A stretch of 64,000 nucleotides of DNA from Parus major (Eukaryota; Chordata; Aves; Passeriformes; Paridae), in the NCBI RefSeq assembly GCF_001522545.3, contig NC_031769.1, positions 149,359,836-149,423,835 on the forward strand. The letters run 5' to 3'. A model generated the notes under the pieces. The model saw nothing but the letters and a program-made list of their open reading frames with translations, was not told the origin of the DNA and searched no databases. Of the stretch, positions 52,501-63,109 are shown piece by piece. Position numbers and translations under genes: made by a program. Each line of letters starts with the position of its first letter. Positions within the stretch are counted from its first letter, which is position 1.

Positions 52501-55500
52501 GGAAAATTTTCATCCTGCGAATGTCAGTAGTTCCCTTCTTGAGCTGCAGGGAGAGAAAAACCAGTTTTTCCTAGGGGATACTGGGATATTCTTGGATAGA
52601 TGGAGCATCCTTTGTACACTGATGTCCCAAAGCAGCAGAAATAGGGAAGAAAGAACCATCTTCCCTTGTACTTTCCCCCTTTCCCGACAATCCCACCAGA
52701 GCTCTTCCCAACAGCGTGTTTTGGTGAGGGGAATCACCATGCCTGGAAGTGTCCCTGGAATGACTGGATGTGGCACTCGGTGCTCTGGGCTGGGTGGGAT
52801 CAGTCACAGCTTGAACTCAATGATCTTGGAGGGCTTTTCCAGCCTAAACAATTCTGGGATACTGGGAATTCTTTTCCCCTCCTTTTCCTTTCTGGAGGTG
52901 GATGGTGTTGGATGGCAACATGAGGTGTTGTGTGGGTAACATGGCTGAGGGATGGGATGGGATCCAGAGGGATCTGGATAAGCTCCAGATGAAGTCACTT
53001 GGTTCAGCAAAGCCAAGTGCAACATCCTGCACCTGGGCCGGGGCAATTCCAAACACAAATCCAGGCTGGGGGGTGAGGGGATGGAGAGCAGCCCTGAGGA
53101 GAAAGGATTTGGGAGCGTTGGTGGATGAAAAGCTGGAAATGCCTCATCCATGTGCAGTCACATCCCAGAAATCCCCCCTGTCCCAGGCTCATTGCACAGC
53201 GTAGGCAGCAGGAAAATGGGAATTCTGCCCCTCTGCCCTGCTCAGGTGAGATCCCAGCTGGAATTCTGCATCCAGCTCTGGGCTCCAACAGCAGAAGAAC
53301 GTGGAACTGCTGGAGCAGATCCAGGGGAGGCCATGGAGATGCTCCAAGGGCTGCAGCTCCTCTGATCTGGATCCAGGCTGGGAGAGCTGGGAATGTTCAT
53401 CTGGAGAAGGGAAGGCTCCAGGGAAACCTCAGAGCCCCTTCCAGTGCCTGAAGGGCTCCAGGAGAGCTGGAGAGGGACTTGGGACAAGGGATGGAGGGAC
53501 AGGACACAGGGAATGGCTTCCCACTGCCAGAGGGCAGGGATAGATGGGATATTGGGAAGGAATTCTTCCCTGTGAGGGTGGTGAGGCCCTGGAATTCCCA
53601 GAGGAGCTGTGGCTGCCCCTGGATCCCTGGAAGTGTCCAAGGCCAGGTTGGATGGGGTTTGGAGCAGCCTGGTCCTGGATAAGGTGTCCCAGCCCATGTC
53701 AGTGGGTGAAAATGGATGATCTTTAAAGCCCCTTCCAACCCAAACCATTCCACGATTCCACATTTCTGTGTCCATCCATGTGCTTTTCCAGGCACAATTC
53801 CCTCTCAGGGATGCTCAGTTTTCCCAATTTGCCATTTGCTTGCCCTGGTTTGAAAAGAAATCAGGAGCAGCAACAACAACCCGAAACCATGCCCAGGCCA
53901 AACAAAAGTCTCTTTGTTTATTCCAGGCATTGGATTCCAGTGGAATTCTCGTTAGGGAATGAGCAGTAATGGCTTTCTGCACTAATTATAGCTCCTGGAG
54001 CTGTTTGTTCCAAGGAAAATGTGGGTGTAAATTCCCTGCCTTGCTCTCCTTGTTTTCATAACTTCCTTTGCCTGTTTTCCTTCCCAATTAATGATTAATT
54101 AACAAGTTATCAGCAGTCTGGGGGGGATAATGAGAGGGGGCTATTGTGTTGGTGAGGGCTTGATCCTGCCTTGCCCACCCAACATCCAGGATTCCTCTGA
54201 AAAGCAGGAGCTGGAAAAATAAGATGATTTTGTTTTTTTTTTTTTTTTTTTTTTTTTTCTCTTACGTTGCCATTCCCAAATCTTTCTGGGAAGAGCATTT
54301 TTCCATGTGGAGTCTCTTGATGGCACAAGCCCAGGGCAAGGAGCTGCTTCCTTTTAATCTCCAACCCACAGGATCCATCCAAGATTTTTAATCCAACCAC
54401 CAAACAGGTTCTTGTCTTCTTCCAGTGAATCCATCAGCGTTCCCATGATCCCTCTGGGACTGAAGGAGACCAAGGAGCTGGATTTGCTGGCACCACTCAA
54501 GGTGAGCTTTGGGGTTTCACTGATGGGTGCTGAAGCAGCTGAAATTCATTTTCCGGTTTGGAAAAGTTGCCAAAAAATAAATTCATGGAGAGAAACTGAA
54601 CTTAAAACATGGGAAGGTGGGAGATGAAGGTCTGGAGATGCTGGAGAGCAGGAAAGGGAGGAGATTACCGCTTAGTGGAGTCTTGCTTGTGGGCAGAAGT
54701 GGAAAATTCTTGCACAGAATTGCCAGAAACATCCCTTTAAATCATACAAATGGGGATTTTCTCCTGTTTCCCAATCCAGGATTTCATCAGTGAACACTAT
54801 GGAGAGGAGGGTGTCCTGTTTGAAAAGGAAATCAAGGAGTTCATGGAGCTGCGACAGGTTTGGTGTCCCTTGGCTTCCAAAGTTTGGCTTCAAGGATCAC
54901 TCCTTGGAGATGCCACATTTCCTTTGTGGGGGTTCCCTCATCCTTTCTCCAAATTCCGTATTTATCCTTGTATTTCAGGGTGCAGCATTCCCATGCCGGA
55001 GCACCTTGGACTTGGTTTATAGGTTCCAAAATATTACAGATTATTCAGGAATTGTTCGTTTTCCCTGTCCTCAATGTCCTGCTGACCTACAAAAGAGCAG
55101 CAATAAAGCTTATAGTGCAATCATTGTTTATGAATATTAATTCACCCCTGGCAAGGCTGAACAACTTCTCTCTCTCCAGGCAGGCCTTGGAGAAGAGGAA
55201 ATTTAAAGTAGTCTGGGAAAAGAGGGGGGAAAAAAATCCTGTTTATTCCCTAGGATTTATAAAATCAGAATTTCCATGAGTTTTTCCAGCACAATTCCCA
55301 GGCTACTGCTTCTACATTTGGGTGTCCCAGCACCCAAACTTTCCCCATGGATGAACCTCAGAATCATGGAATGGTTTGGGTTGGAAAGGCTCTTAAAGAT
55401 CATCCAATTCCATCCCCTTCCATGGGTAGGGACACCTTCCACTATCCCAGGTTGCTCCAGGTGTCATCCAACCTGGCATTGGACACTTCCAGGGATGGAG

Positions 55501-58500
55501 CAGCCACAGCTTCTCTGGGAATTCCATTCCAGAGCTTCACCACCCTCCCAGACAAGAATTCCTTCCCAATATCCCATCTAACCTTACCCTATTCCAGTTT
55601 AAAGCCATTCTCTGTGTCCTGTCCCTCCATCCCCTGTCCCAAGTCCCTCTCCAGCTCTCCTGGAGCCCCTTTAGGGACAGGAAGGGGTTCTGAGGTTTCC
55701 CTGGATCTTTCTCTTCTCCAGGTGAACATTCCCAGCTCTCAGTCATTCTTTGAGGGCTCTCAGCCTGTCCCAGGGAGCTTCCTCCTCTTTTCCCATCCCT
55801 GTCTCCTCTCCCATTCCGGCAGGCCATGCGCACCCCGAGCCGCAACGAGGCCGGATTGGAGCTCCTGATGGAATATTACAACCAGCTCTACTTCCTCGAC
55901 AGCCGGTTCTTCCCTCCCACCAAAACCTTGGGAATCTTCTTCCACTGGTGGGTGCAGCTTTCCCTATCCCACCTGGGTGGGGAGGGAGTCAGGATCCAAA
56001 TTTCCACGGTGGAATCTCTTTGGGGGCCGGTGGACACCAGGACCTGGATTTGCCGTTGCCTGTGGTGGGTTAGTTTGGGGAGGGAGAGGGAATCAAAACA
56101 CAAATCCCATGGGATGTACCATGATGGGAATGCTGCCTGCGACCCCACCTGAGCACTGAAAACCCTTCAGGCTCCTCCTGCATCCATGGAGAGGTTTAGG
56201 TTGGAAAGGACCTTCAGGATCATCCCATTCCAACCCCCTTCCCATGAGTGAGGACAATTTTTGCGGCCCATGACAGGGACACTTTGGGGGTCTGTGACCA
56301 GGGGATGGGCAGCTGTCGGCTCTTCCCTTCTCCAGGTATGACTCCCTGACGGGGGTCCCATCCCACCAGAGGGCTCTGGCCTTCGAGAAGGGAAGTGTCC
56401 TCTTCAACCTGGGAGCGCTGCACACCCAGATCGGGGCGCGGCAGGACCGCGCCTCCCTGCCCGGCCTCAACCAGGCCATCGATGCCTTCCAGAAGGCAGC
56501 TGGTAAGTGGCTTCCCCTCTTCCTCCTCTTCCCAGGAAGCTTTTCCCAGAGGTGGGAATAGTCCACAGAAGTGCAGGAAGGGGTGGGAGCAGCCGTAGGA
56601 TCACAAATGGAGCACGAGGTGTCTCCACGTTGGTTGTGTGGGTTGGGGAGTTGGGATGATCCAGCAGCCACCCAAAAGGATGTCCCAGCTGTGGAGAGAT
56701 GCTGATCCATCTCCCCTTGGGAAAAACAGAAGCACTCAGAGCTTTGGAGAAGAAATTGGGCACAAGGATGGTTTAGATGGCAAGGGTTGGACCTCAGATC
56801 TTCTTACCCACCACTGATGGTGAGATGTTCGATGTTCTTGGAGGGAAACCTGCCTGATTCTCTTCCTCACAAGCCTGGTAACTTCCAGGAGCTTTTCCCT
56901 CCTCCAGGTGCCTTTAACTACTTAAAGGAAAACTTCTCCAATGCTCCCAGCCTGGACATGAGCGCAGCCTCCCTGACCATGCTGGTGAGGCTGATGGTGG
57001 CCCAGGTCCAGGAGTGTGTCTTTGAGAAGATGACCTTGCTGCGTGCCCAGAATGACTTCCTGGCCCGCCTGCAGCTGGCTCAGGAGGCAGCAAGGGTGAG
57101 GATTTTGGGAAGGGGAGGATTTGGTGGGATTTTCCAGTCGGCAAAACCTTCCAGGAGAGCACAGCCTGCTGTCAGCATCTCCTGAGGGACATCCCATCTC
57201 TTCCCAGGTGGAAGATGCTTATTCCCTGGTGCACCAGACCATGAGCCAGCCCCACGTCAAGGATTACGTTCCCTTCTCCTGGACCACCATGGTCCACGTC
57301 AAGTCGGAGCATTTCAAAGCCCTCTCCCATTATTTCGCTGCCATCGCCCTCTGCGACTGCCCCGGTGAGTGTCTGGTCTGGGCAGAGCTTCCTGCTCATC
57401 CAAATACTAATTCCACAGTATTCCTGGGTTTTGGGAACAGATTCCCAAAAAAAGAGGTTATGGATACAACACCCGAAGTTTCTGGAATGATCTGAGCTGT
57501 GGATCTTCTCTATGGACTCAGCAGTTCATCCCCAAGGCAGATTTTCCCATATTTCTGGTTTCCACAGGGAAAAACCCAAAGAAGGGGAGGAAAAAGCTGC
57601 TGGAGGGATGTCACCTGCTGTCCCCTTTGGGGCTGGGTGGGGAGATAAGGGTCACCTGCCTGCTGACCTCAGCCCAACATCCTTTGGGTCACTTTTTCTG
57701 TTGGGCCAGCCGAAGGCTTCAAAAATAAACCCAAAAATTGGATTTAACTTTCCAGCCTCGTGGATGGATGTCCCAGGAATCTCAGGGTGGTGGCAGCAAG
57801 GTACCCGTGGTTCCGTGGAGTCACTTGGAGCGTGACTTCAAGATGTGACCCTTGATCTCCATCTGTGCCACCACCGACACCCTGGGAGCAATTTTGGGAC
57901 GGAGCAGAGGAGCCGGGGGTAGGCAGCAGATGCCCCTGGTGACCTTTGGTGTCACCTGGTGGGTGGCTGAGAAGCTTTTTGAGGGCTGGCTGCCAAAACC
58001 GGTGCTGAGACAGTGACACCAGTGGCTGCCAGACTGTCCTCACACCCTCCCCTGCTCCAGAGCCTGCCCAAAATCTTCCTTGTGCCGTGTGGGCGTTGCA
58101 GAAGCTGGATTGAGCAAGGAGATGGGAGAGAGGGGGATAATGTGGAGCTGGAAGGGCTTAAAGGTCCAAACAGGAGAGGATGATGATGGAGATAGGATTC
58201 CATGGGGTTCCAAAGGGCAGGGCAAACCTTCTCCCTAGAATTTTTGGTGTCGTCAGGCACTGTGGGAAGCAGAAAACTGCAGGAGACACCTACTTTGGGA
58301 ATTTTTTCCCTGCTGTTGGGATCTCCTGTTCCTGTTCCCACCTCTCCCTTGTTGGAATAACAAATATTTTGCTTCCATAACCAGCTGGGAATAAATTCCT
58401 TACGCTGCAGTTCAATCCCTCAGGGATGCTGACATGGCAGGAGCTGGCACGGGGGGAGCCAGCCCTGGAGCTGCCAGTTCCCAACCCTCTGGATCCCTGT

Positions 58501-61500
58501 GCTCACCAGGCTTTGGGATCCTCTGTTTGGAGCAGCAAAACTCCCTGGAATATTCTGGGGCTTTTCTTATCCCACTCTGTGTCCAGGGAAAGAGGGTGCT
58601 GTGCAACCCTGAGTGAGCCAAAGAGAATTAGGAACAATTTGGGCTAAAACAAAGGGTTTAAAGAGCCTAGTGTGGGGTTTGGAGAGCCTGGGGGAGCTGG
58701 ATCCATCTCTGTTTTTCCATGGAATGCTCTGTTTTTCCTTGGTTGCTCTGTGGGCTGGAGAAAAGGGCTCCAGGGAGACCTCAGAGCCTTTTGCAGTGCC
58801 TAAAGGAGCTCCTGGAGAACTGGAGAGGGATTTTGGAGAAGGGATGGAGGGAAAGGACACAGGGAATGGCTTCCCACTGCCAGAGGGCCAGGATAGATGG
58901 GATATTGGGAAGAAATTTTTCCCTGTGAAGGTGGTGAGGCCCTGGAATGGAATTCCCAGAAAAGCTGTGGCTGCCCCATCCCTGGAAGTGTTCAATGCCA
59001 GGATGGATGTCACAGCCACGTGGAAGTGTCCCTGTCCATGGAAAGGGGCTGGAATTGGATGGTGTTGAAGGTGCCATCCAACCCAAACCATTCCGTGACT
59101 GCCTGATTTTGTTGTCACATTTGTCTTCATGTCCTCCAGGTGGGGAAATCCCAGGGCTCTCTGTTCCTAATCCTGCTTCCTCAGTGGAGCAGAGGAAGGC
59201 AGGAAAGAGGAAAAAAAGGCTGTGTTCAGGACAAATCCTGCCCTTAACCCAGATCCTGGTGCATCCCTGACTGGGATCATCCCTGTGCCCATCCATGATT
59301 CCTTGCAGGCTGTGGTTGGATGACAGGAAGGTGCTGCCAGGGCCACCTGAATGTGGATGTGGCATCCTGGTCCCCGTGTCCCCACTGCCACGGGGGGCTG
59401 GGTGGCCCTGCCCTCTCCCTAATCCCATCCCCATCCATTTCCTTCCCGCAGCTCCCTCAGATGCCGAGCTGCTGGAGCAGGAGAAGGCTTTCCTGCAATT
59501 CCACGTCACCATGCCAGAGGGGCCATCACTTCGTGTCCTGCTGCAGGATCCCGAGGAGCGGAGGAAGCTGGGTGAGCACAAATTTCTGGATCCCTTCGCG
59601 ATTCCCACAAAAGATGAGATTTTAGGGGGGGTCTCTCCACACAAAGAGGAATTTCTCAGGAAATTTCTCCTGAGAAGCAGGAAGGCATCACAGTCCCCTT
59701 GAGGGTGTGAGGACCAACTCGTGGTGCTTGTCCCAAGCTGTCCAGCTCTGACAGGAAAAATTCCAGGTGTTCTGAGCCAGGTAGCATCACCCATTGCTAC
59801 AGAGAAATCCATAGGGACACGGAGCTCTTGGAAGCTCCTTGTTTTGGGCTGACTTGGCTGGAAAACAAGACGCAGCAGATGCTCAGGGGGTGGCTTTTTC
59901 AGCTGCAGCGATTTCTTGGGAGACAAGAACTTCTTCCCATGCGGAATTTCAGCTCCAGGGAAAGAACAGGCAGTGCTTATTCAGCTCAAGTCCTGTTTTG
60001 GCAGCCCATCCTCAAAGGGGCTGCATCAGGAGCAAACTCAGCACTCGGAATTTGGGGTGTTGCCTCCCCCAGGAGCTCTCTTCACTCCTTGCACACGTGT
60101 GGAAGGAGGCAAATCCCACCAGGAATGAGTTTGGCCTCAGCAAGGTCCTTCAGGATGCTCAACCAGATTTCACTTGAAACCTCCAAATAAACCCCAAAAT
60201 CCAAGTGTTTTATGGTGACACCACCCCAACACCCTCAGGTGTGGTTCACGTCAGCTTTTCCAACTCTGCCTGATTTTCCTGGGGGAAACAGGCTCTGTTC
60301 AATATTCATAGTGAAAAATAGATGTGCAGAAACCAAGCTCAGCTTGGGTTTGGTTTACAGGAACGGAAAAACTCGGAGATGTTGTGGATCTCCATTCCTG
60401 GAGGTGTCGAAAATGAGGTTGGACAGGGCTTGGAGCAACCTGAGATAGTGGAAGGTGTTCCCCTTTGGAATGGGGTTGAAATGAGATTAGTTTTAAGGTC
60501 CTTTCCAACCCAAACCATTCCATGGTTCTATTATTATTAACTATTATTATTATTAATATTCCCCACCATTCCACATTTTATAGATTTGATAAAAATCCTC
60601 AGAGTGGGGAGTCTCCTCTCTGCTTTCCATCCAGCCCCAAAACATTCCTCTGGCTGTGGATTCCGGGAGTGTGGAGCAGACCTCATCTCCCTGGATTCTG
60701 TTGCCACCGTGTGTCCCGAGCGTGAAATGCCACAGGCACACGTGTTTCCATGAGACACGCGGAGAGAGCTTTTCTGGGAGTTTAGCCTTGGATACGGCTG
60801 CCTTGGTTGCGGTTTCCCACGGAGGAGATGCTTTGCGTTGATATCCGTGGGTCACTGGAATTTCAGCTCCTCTTTCCCGACCACTTCCATTTCCCGGGGG
60901 TGGGAACACGCCGGAGAGGGAGCAGAGAGCGGAGGATGGAGAGCAGGACCTGCAGGACAAGGAAAAGCTTAGCCTAGAAAACAGGGTTGTGTTGCACCTT
61001 CCCAAGGAGGACAGGGCTGGGTTGTTCTCCGTGTTCCCATTCCCGAGGGATCCGAGGCGATGGAGAGAAGTTAATTTGCTCAGGAGATTGAGGTTAAGCG
61101 TGAGGAGGGACGTCGGGGGTGGTTTTTCAGGAACATCTGCCAGCTCCGGCGTCAGGGGAACGAAGTAGGTCACCCTTCAAGGTCCCTTCCCAGCCCTCCA
61201 TCGGCTGGGACCGACCCCATTTAGGGCTGGGAACGTGACTGGGCTGTCCCTGAGTCACAGCGGGGTGGTGGCACCGCTCCTGAAATCCGTGGGCAGCCGA
61301 GCGGGAACGTCGCCGGAGCTGCTGCTCCGTCGGGCTCAGCTCCCTCTGCTCCCTCACAGGCAAAGCTCACCTCAAAAAAGCCATCATGAAGCACGAGGAG
61401 GCCATGAGGATCCATGGATTGTGCAAGATCCTAAGGAAGATGGATATCCTGCAGGAGGTCCTGTCTTTTGCCCACAAACGCTCCCTGAGCAAATATTCCG

Positions 61501-62756
61501 AGATCGACCACGAGGAGGATTTCTTTGAGACGGGAGAGGCTCCAGACATCCATCGTGAGTGGGGTTTTTTTTTTGGGATTGTGGGGTGGGGAGGGGGTTT
61601 GTGGGTGGGAAGACTCCACAGGGAGTTCTGCTGTGGAGGGGGGTTGGACTGGATGGTCTCTGAGTTCCAATCCAAACTATTCCAGGATTTTAGGTCCTGG
61701 CTCTTAAGGGGTCACACTGTTCATCTTTGGGATGGCAGCAGCTGCCCCAGCTGCCTGAGGTCACCCCCCTGTCTGTGCTTTTCTCTCCCTCCCATCAGCC
61801 AAAACGCACCAGAAACCCGAAATCAAATCCCCCAACTTCTCCCAGGTGAAGGTGACCGACCTCTTCCACAGGCTGGTACGTACAGCTCCAGGAATGGGAA
61901 TATCCCGAGGGAGCAGCCGTCTCCTGCTCCTCCCCTGCATGCTCTGCTTGCCTGGATTCCTTCCTCCCGCAGCCTCCTCTCCCTCTCTCCAGCAGTTTTC
62001 CAAGGAGGAGCAGCAGGAGGAGGGCTGGGATCTGTCTCTGACACCTAAATGGGTCACAAAGCTCCTCCGGTGACAGGGGAGAAGGCACAGGGATTTTGGG
62101 TGGGCTTTTCCCACAGGACCCTTGTGAAGAAAGGTTTTGGTGTCAGGAGGCACCAGAAAAATCCCACTGGAGCTTAATCCCTGCCCTCTTTAAGTTTTTG
62201 GGTTCCTGGGGAGCTCAGACTGGGATTCAGGACAGTGGTGGGATCTGAGGTGGGGTCAGCCCCTGAGTACCCCAGGGAGAGCTTGTGCATCTCAGCCCCA
62301 GGGCAGGCAGGAACATCCTGCTCCTGTGGGGATGGAAAAGTGGGAAAAAGAGGAAAGAATTGGGGAAAAGGGACCCTGAAGTGGTGACCTGTCCCACCAC
62401 CCTGCTCTTGGACCAACCCCTGGTGGCACCCCCCAGATCCGGACAGCCTCAACCCCCATCATTTCTTCTTGGATGCTGGGACTGTTTTCCCTGCAAAAGA
62501 CTGGATTTCTTCCTCTGCCCCCTCCCCATCCCTGGAACTGGGCTTTTTACAAGGCTGCACAATTCCAGGGAGTTGAAAAGGTGCTTTCCATGTTTCTGCC
62601 TCATCCCAGGGCCCCCTCTCCGTGTTCTCAGCCAAGAACAAGTGGTATCCAGCTCGGAGGGTCCACCTGATGAGAGGAGAGAACGGCTTTGGATTCACCC
62701 TGCGAGGAGACTCCCCCGTCCTCATTGCCGGGGTGATCCCGGGGGGCTGCGCTGCT
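34414..62756 (+). CDS. RHPN1: Rhophilin-1 (RHPN1), 13 coding exons, 3' end outside window
   Basis: Rho-GTP-binding scaffold. The exons join in consistent phase into 549 residues without a stop. Residues about 38-105 form the HR1 Rho-binding coiled coil ([20 protein letters not shown], then [20 protein letters not shown]). Residues about 108-480 form the BRO1 domain ([49 protein letters not shown]). The PDZ domain starts near 518 ([20 protein letters not shown]) and is cut by the window edge. RHPN2 shares this order, but the TOP1MT neighbour favours RHPN1. Coding exon 1 occurs twice (34414 and 39799) because of the duplicated block. Expression is probably driven from the CpG island at 33.2-33.5 kb. 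Confidence 0.94.
36738..36863 (+). mobile_element. CR1 fragment cut off at the N
   Basis: AGCAGAAGGATCTGGAGCTG to ATGTCCAGCCTGGAGAAG, then the N. The same element continues normally in copy B at 42123-42590. Confidence 0.88.
36864..36864. other. Single ambiguous base (N) at a junction
   Basis: The only N noted in the window. It sits exactly between the two copies of the 5.4-kb block, and the CR1 sequence on its two sides is not contiguous: roughly 200 bases of CR1 are missing between them. This reads as a minimal gap between contigs. Confidence 0.95.
36865..37005 (+). mobile_element. CR1 3' end starting at the N
   Basis: AGCTGTGGCTGCCCCATCCC to AACCCAAACCATGCTG. It is the duplicate of 31480-31620 without its 5' part. 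Confidence 0.88.
38228..38610 (+). repeat. E-box minisatellite next to the promoter (copy B)
   Basis: Copy of the 32843-33225 array at offset 5,385, with the same nine CCAGATGT cores. Confidence 0.85.
38626..38945. promoter_or_regulatory. CpG-island promoter (copy B)
   Basis: Same elements as 33241-33560 at offset 5,385: CRE at 38667-38674 and X-box at 38695-38709. Probably the same genomic locus assembled twice. Confidence 0.7.
39100..39560. repeat. GTTTAAAC minisatellite (copy B)
   Basis: Copy of 33715-34175 at offset 5,385 with the same unit order. Confidence 0.8.
39799..39891 (+). CDS. RHPN1: RHPN1 coding exon 1 (copy B)
   Basis: Identical to 34414-34506 at offset 5,385. This is the copy contiguous with the rest of the gene. 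If the duplication is an assembly artefact, only one exists. Confidence 0.7.
42123..42565 (+). mobile_element. CR1 fragment, about 440 bp
   Basis: Complete version of the element truncated at 36863: GGAGCTGCTGGAGAAGGTCC through GAATTCTTGGCTGGGAGGGT to ATGGAATTCCATGATCTTTA. Confidence 0.85.
42250..42686 (+). repeat. Partial duplicate of the flank upstream of RHPN1 exon 2
   Basis: Matches 47600-48048: a CR1 3' part followed by about 150 bases of unique intron (GGAAGTGCACAATTTATGGA and onward), ending exactly at the CCTTTGCCCAG acceptor of exon 2. The copies differ by roughly 10% in the unique part. After the CAG this copy jumps into another CR1 instead of exon 2. Confidence 0.75.
42683..43015 (+). 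mobile_element. CR1 3' fragment fused to the duplicated exon-2 flank
   Basis: Starts at CAGTGCCTAAAGGGGCTCCA directly after the decoy acceptor and ends CACAAACCATTCCACAATTC. Confidence 0.88.
44798..44945. repeat. AT-rich microsatellite with palindromes
   Basis: TATATA runs interleaved with ATTATT and TTAATTA in RHPN1 intron 1. Several self-complementary stretches could form hairpins. Confidence 0.85.
46455..46682 (-). mobile_element. CR1 3' fragment with a terminal forward piece
   Basis: ATTATGGAATGCTTTGTGTT in reverse at the left. The last 55 bases (AACCCAAACCATTCCATGAT) read forward, so it may be two fused ends. Confidence 0.75.
47310..47935 (+). mobile_element. CR1 fragment, about 625 bp
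   Basis: CACATCCCAGAAATTCACAG, CAGGTGAGATCCCACCTGGA, ATGTCCAGCCTGGAGAAGGG and the 3' end near 47935, just upstream of RHPN1 exon 2. Confidence 0.88.
48049..48143 (+). CDS. RHPN1: RHPN1 coding exon 2 (HR1 domain)
   Basis: Acceptor CCTTTGCCCAG, then [20 protein letters not shown] and [11 protein letters not shown] plus CG, donor GTGAGT. This is the first helix of the Rho-binding HR1 motif. Confidence 0.93.
48330..48745 (+). mobile_element. CR1 fragment
   Basis: GGATGTGGAGCTGTTGGAGT, GGCTTCCCACTGCCAGAGGG and GGCTTGGAGCAACCTGGGCT. Confidence 0.87.
49515..49545. repeat. CCCT-rich simple repeat
   Basis: Repeated CCCTCCCT with one CTT interruption in RHPN1 intron 2. Confidence 0.7.
50105..50690 (+). 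mobile_element. CR1 fragment, about 585 bp
   Basis: From TCCCAGAAATTCCCTGTGTC through CAGGTGAAATCCCACCTGGA to CCAACCCAACCCATTCCAGG. Confidence 0.88.
51745..52065 (+). mobile_element. CR1 fragment
   Basis: ATGTCCAGCCTGGAAAAGGG, GGTTTCCTGCTGCCAGAGGG and GGATGAGGCTTGGAGCAATC, just upstream of RHPN1 exon 3. Confidence 0.85.
52150..52278 (+). CDS. RHPN1: RHPN1 coding exon 3 (HR1 domain)
   Basis: Completes Arg, then [40 protein letters not shown] and ND plus AG. The second HR1 helix is near-invariant in rhophilins. Donor GTGGGT. Confidence 0.95.
52745..52865 (+). mobile_element. Old CR1-type 3' fragment
   Basis: GGATGTGGCACTCGGTGCTC, CTCAATGATCTTGGAGGGCT and CAATTCTGGGATACTGGGA match an older CR1 end. 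Confidence 0.7.
52950..53765 (+). mobile_element. Longest CR1 in the window, keeps the end of the reverse-transcriptase ORF
   Basis: About 815 bp. Near 53000-53070 one frame reads [20 protein letters not shown], the conserved C-terminal stretch of the CR1 ORF2 reverse transcriptase, followed by the full 3' UTR to AACCCAAACCATTCCACGAT. It is 5' truncated and inactive. Confidence 0.9.
54233..54258. repeat. Poly-T tract (26 bases)
   Basis: An uninterrupted T run 170 bases upstream of RHPN1 exon 4, perhaps a retroposon tail on the minus strand. It is likely to be length-variable. Confidence 0.8.
54426..54501 (+). CDS. RHPN1: RHPN1 coding exon 4 (start of BRO1 domain)
   Basis: Completes Ser, then [20 protein letters not shown] and LAPLK, donor GTGAGC. 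The [15 protein letters not shown] motif opens the BRO1 domain of rhophilins. Confidence 0.95.
54780..54857 (+). CDS. RHPN1: RHPN1 coding exon 5 (BRO1 domain)
   Basis: 26 codons in phase 0: [20 protein letters not shown] then FMELRQ. Acceptor CCCAATCCAG and donor GTTTGG, which is weaker than the others. It joins exon 6 to give [10 protein letters not shown]. Confidence 0.93.
55360..55745 (-). mobile_element. CR1 fragment
   Basis: ATCATGGAATGGTTTGGGTT through CATCCCCTGTCCCAAGTCCC to GGTGAACATTCCCAGCTCTC, immediately upstream of RHPN1 exon 6. Confidence 0.87.
55823..55947 (+). CDS. RHPN1: RHPN1 coding exon 6 (BRO1 domain)
   Basis: 41 codons plus two bases: [20 protein letters not shown], then [20 protein letters not shown] and H. 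The donor follows TG of a split Trp. Conserved BRO1 helices. Confidence 0.95.
56185..56285 (-). mobile_element. CR1 3' end fragment
   Basis: GGTTTAGGTTGGAAAGGACC and CATTCCAACCCCCTTCCCAT in reverse. Short and diverged. Confidence 0.65.
56336..56502 (+). CDS. RHPN1: RHPN1 coding exon 7 (BRO1 domain)
   Basis: Completes Trp, then [55 protein letters not shown] plus G. The [19 protein letters not shown] block is a BRO1 signature. Confidence 0.96.
56908..57095 (+). CDS. RHPN1: RHPN1 coding exon 8 (BRO1 domain)
   Basis: Completes Gly, then [40 protein letters not shown] and onward to LQLAQEAAR, donor GTGAGG. The AQ.QEC.FEK helix is typical of BRO1 proteins. Confidence 0.95.
57208..57364 (+). CDS. 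RHPN1: RHPN1 coding exon 9 (BRO1 domain)
   Basis: 52 codons plus one base: [52 protein letters not shown]. Acceptor CTTCCCAG and donor GTGAGT. Confidence 0.95.
58755..59105 (+). mobile_element. CR1 3' fragment
   Basis: GGCTCCAGGGAGACCTCAGA, GGCTTCCCACTGCCAGAGGG and AACCCAAACCATTCCGTGAC. Confidence 0.87.
59452..59571 (+). CDS. RHPN1: RHPN1 coding exon 10 (BRO1 domain)
   Basis: Completes Ala, then [20 protein letters not shown] and [19 protein letters not shown] plus G. It joins exon 11 to give [12 protein letters not shown]. The middle is a variable loop in the family. Confidence 0.92.
60375..60535 (+). mobile_element. CR1 3' fragment with TTA-rich tail
   Basis: GGACAGGGCTTGGAGCAACC to AACCCAAACCATTCCATGGT, followed by a short TTATTATTA run to about 60560. 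Confidence 0.8.
61360..61554 (+). CDS. RHPN1: RHPN1 coding exon 11 (end of BRO1 domain)
   Basis: Completes Gly, then [64 protein letters not shown] plus C. Donor GTGAGT. Confidence 0.95.
61635..61690 (+). mobile_element. CR1 3' end fragment
   Basis: GGTTGGACTGGATGGTCTCT and TCCAAACTATTCCAGGATTT, in the intron between RHPN1 exons 11 and 12. Confidence 0.7.
61799..61875 (+). CDS. RHPN1: RHPN1 coding exon 12 (BRO1-PDZ linker)
   Basis: Completes Pro, then [24 protein letters not shown] sequence ending DLFHRL (25 codons), donor GTACGT. KTHQKPE and [16 protein letters not shown] across the junction are rhophilin-specific. Confidence 0.94.
62610..62756 (+). CDS. RHPN1: RHPN1 coding exon 13 (start of PDZ domain)
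   Basis: 49 codons in phase 0: [49 protein letters not shown], donor GTGAGT. The carboxylate-binding loop appears as GFGFTLRG. The remaining PDZ strands and the C-terminus lie beyond 64000. Confidence 0.95.
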
Positions 62757-63109
62757 GTGAGTATCCCAATTTCTTGCTGTTCCCATGGGAATGCCAGAAG
62801 GGAGCTGCCTGGAGGGATTCCAGGTGTTTTTAGGTCTTAAAACAGTTCAGGAGGAGACTCATCCCTGCTGGAGCTCAGGCTGGGGTTTGCAGGTGGGCGT
62901 CACGAAATGATTAATTTTTAGGAGATAGCTAAGGAGAAAAACATGGAATTTTGCTCAGTTTTTAACTGCTGGAAGCCCATCCAGCTCCCTTGTCCCTCAT
63001 ATTGGGATGTGACAGTGGCTGGAACAAGATGTCACATCCAAAAAGCAGAGGCAGCTTTGTTTTCCATCAGAAGATGCTGGAGATCCCTGGTGGGGTGCCC
63101 TGAGGGTCT

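Noticed and set aside
58781..59926. 381-codon minus frame
   Set aside because: It crosses a CR1 and the antisense of RHPN1 exon 10. A chance frame.
34414..62756. RHPN2 instead of RHPN1
   Set aside because: Domain order is shared, but the divergent TOP1MT neighbour matches the RHPN1 locus. A phylogeny would settle it.
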